The position numbers were made by a program, and so were the translations under genes. The notes under the pieces were generated by a model. The model did no database searches. It saw only the letters and a program-made list of their open reading frames with translations, and was not told the DNA's origin. A stretch of DNA of 64,000 bases, from assembly GCF_000271845.1 (NCBI RefSeq), contig NZ_JH719395.1:3404253-3468252 (forward strand), read 5' to 3'. This document shows positions 63,351-64,000 of the stretch, in pieces (the stretch's first letter is position 1; every line of letters begins with the position of its first letter). This DNA comes from Rhizobium leguminosarum bv. trifolii WSM2297 (GTDB lineage Bacteria > Pseudomonadota > Alphaproteobacteria > Rhizobiales > Rhizobiaceae).

Positions 63351-64000
<650 letters not shown>

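Overview
The window is a high-GC chromosomal segment of an alphaproteobacterium of the Rhizobiales, most likely a Rhizobium of the R. etli / R. leguminosarum group. The evidence is the encoded proteins (a PRWWI-type RpoH close to rhizobial RpoH2, a chromosomal leuC, glnK-amtB, MetA under a SAM-II riboswitch, an amino acid:[carrier protein] ligase) and the palindromic intergenic repeats. No phage, integrase, transposase or CRISPR array was recognised. The density is typical of core genome, with some accessory islands.

Layout. 1-6.6 kb: leuC, a small secreted protein, an aldo/keto reductase, an L,D-transpeptidase-like protein, an OmpR-type response regulator followed by a cyclic-nucleotide-binding protein, exonuclease III and LolA. 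6.7-11.6 kb: FtsK, then the nitrogen-control pair glnK-amtB with a sigma-54-type promoter and three strong hairpins after amtB. 11.7-16.5 kb: TesB, a UbiH-type hydroxylase, Trm112-like and LON-substrate-domain proteins, a YbbN thioredoxin-TPR protein and a ProX-type deacylase. 16.7-18 kb: tRNA-Gly(GCC) with a lower-GC HNH-endonuclease gene beside it. 18.1-23 kb: an M81 peptidase, a gamma-glutamyltransferase gene broken by a one-base frameshift, and a stand-alone glycoamylase-like (PF10091) enzyme. 23-26.8 kb: an FbpABC-type ferric iron importer with a candidate RirA box. 27-32.7 kb: a lysine/pipecolate degradation cluster (amaB, amaA, hglS, a divergent LysR gene and a stand-alone Lrp-type ligand domain).

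32.9-44.6 kb is the most unusual region. A six-gene, tightly coupled operon on the minus strand encodes a small carrier protein, an acyl-CoA-dehydrogenase-like flavoprotein, an amino acid:[carrier protein] ligase (a class II aminoacyl-tRNA-synthetase relative), a DUF1839 protein, a GH2 glycosidase and a GT4 glycosyltransferase. It is followed on the same strand by a 1103-residue fusion of a Wzx/MOP-type flippase with two alpha/beta-hydrolase domains, and flanked by a second GT4 gene. I infer a pathway that activates an amino acid on a carrier, modifies it oxidatively and ties it to glycan assembly or export; its product is unknown.

44.9-47.7 kb: epmB-epmA divergent from efp, the complete beta-lysylation set for elongation factor P. 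47.8-51.5 kb: an amino-sugar operon (GntR regulator, AgaS/GlmS-like SIS protein, NagA, second SIS protein). 51.6-56.5 kb: galM, metA with SAM-II riboswitch and terminator, a SbmA/YddA-type transporter with a degenerate ATPase domain, and a secreted DUF5666-like protein. 56.6-64 kb: an Uup-like ABC-F protein with thiamine pyrophosphokinase, a MarR/MFS pair with a palindromic intergenic region, an M48 metalloprotease lipoprotein, and the C-terminal part of rpoH running off the window end.

Starts were chosen by ribosome-binding sites and family length; where several fit this is stated.
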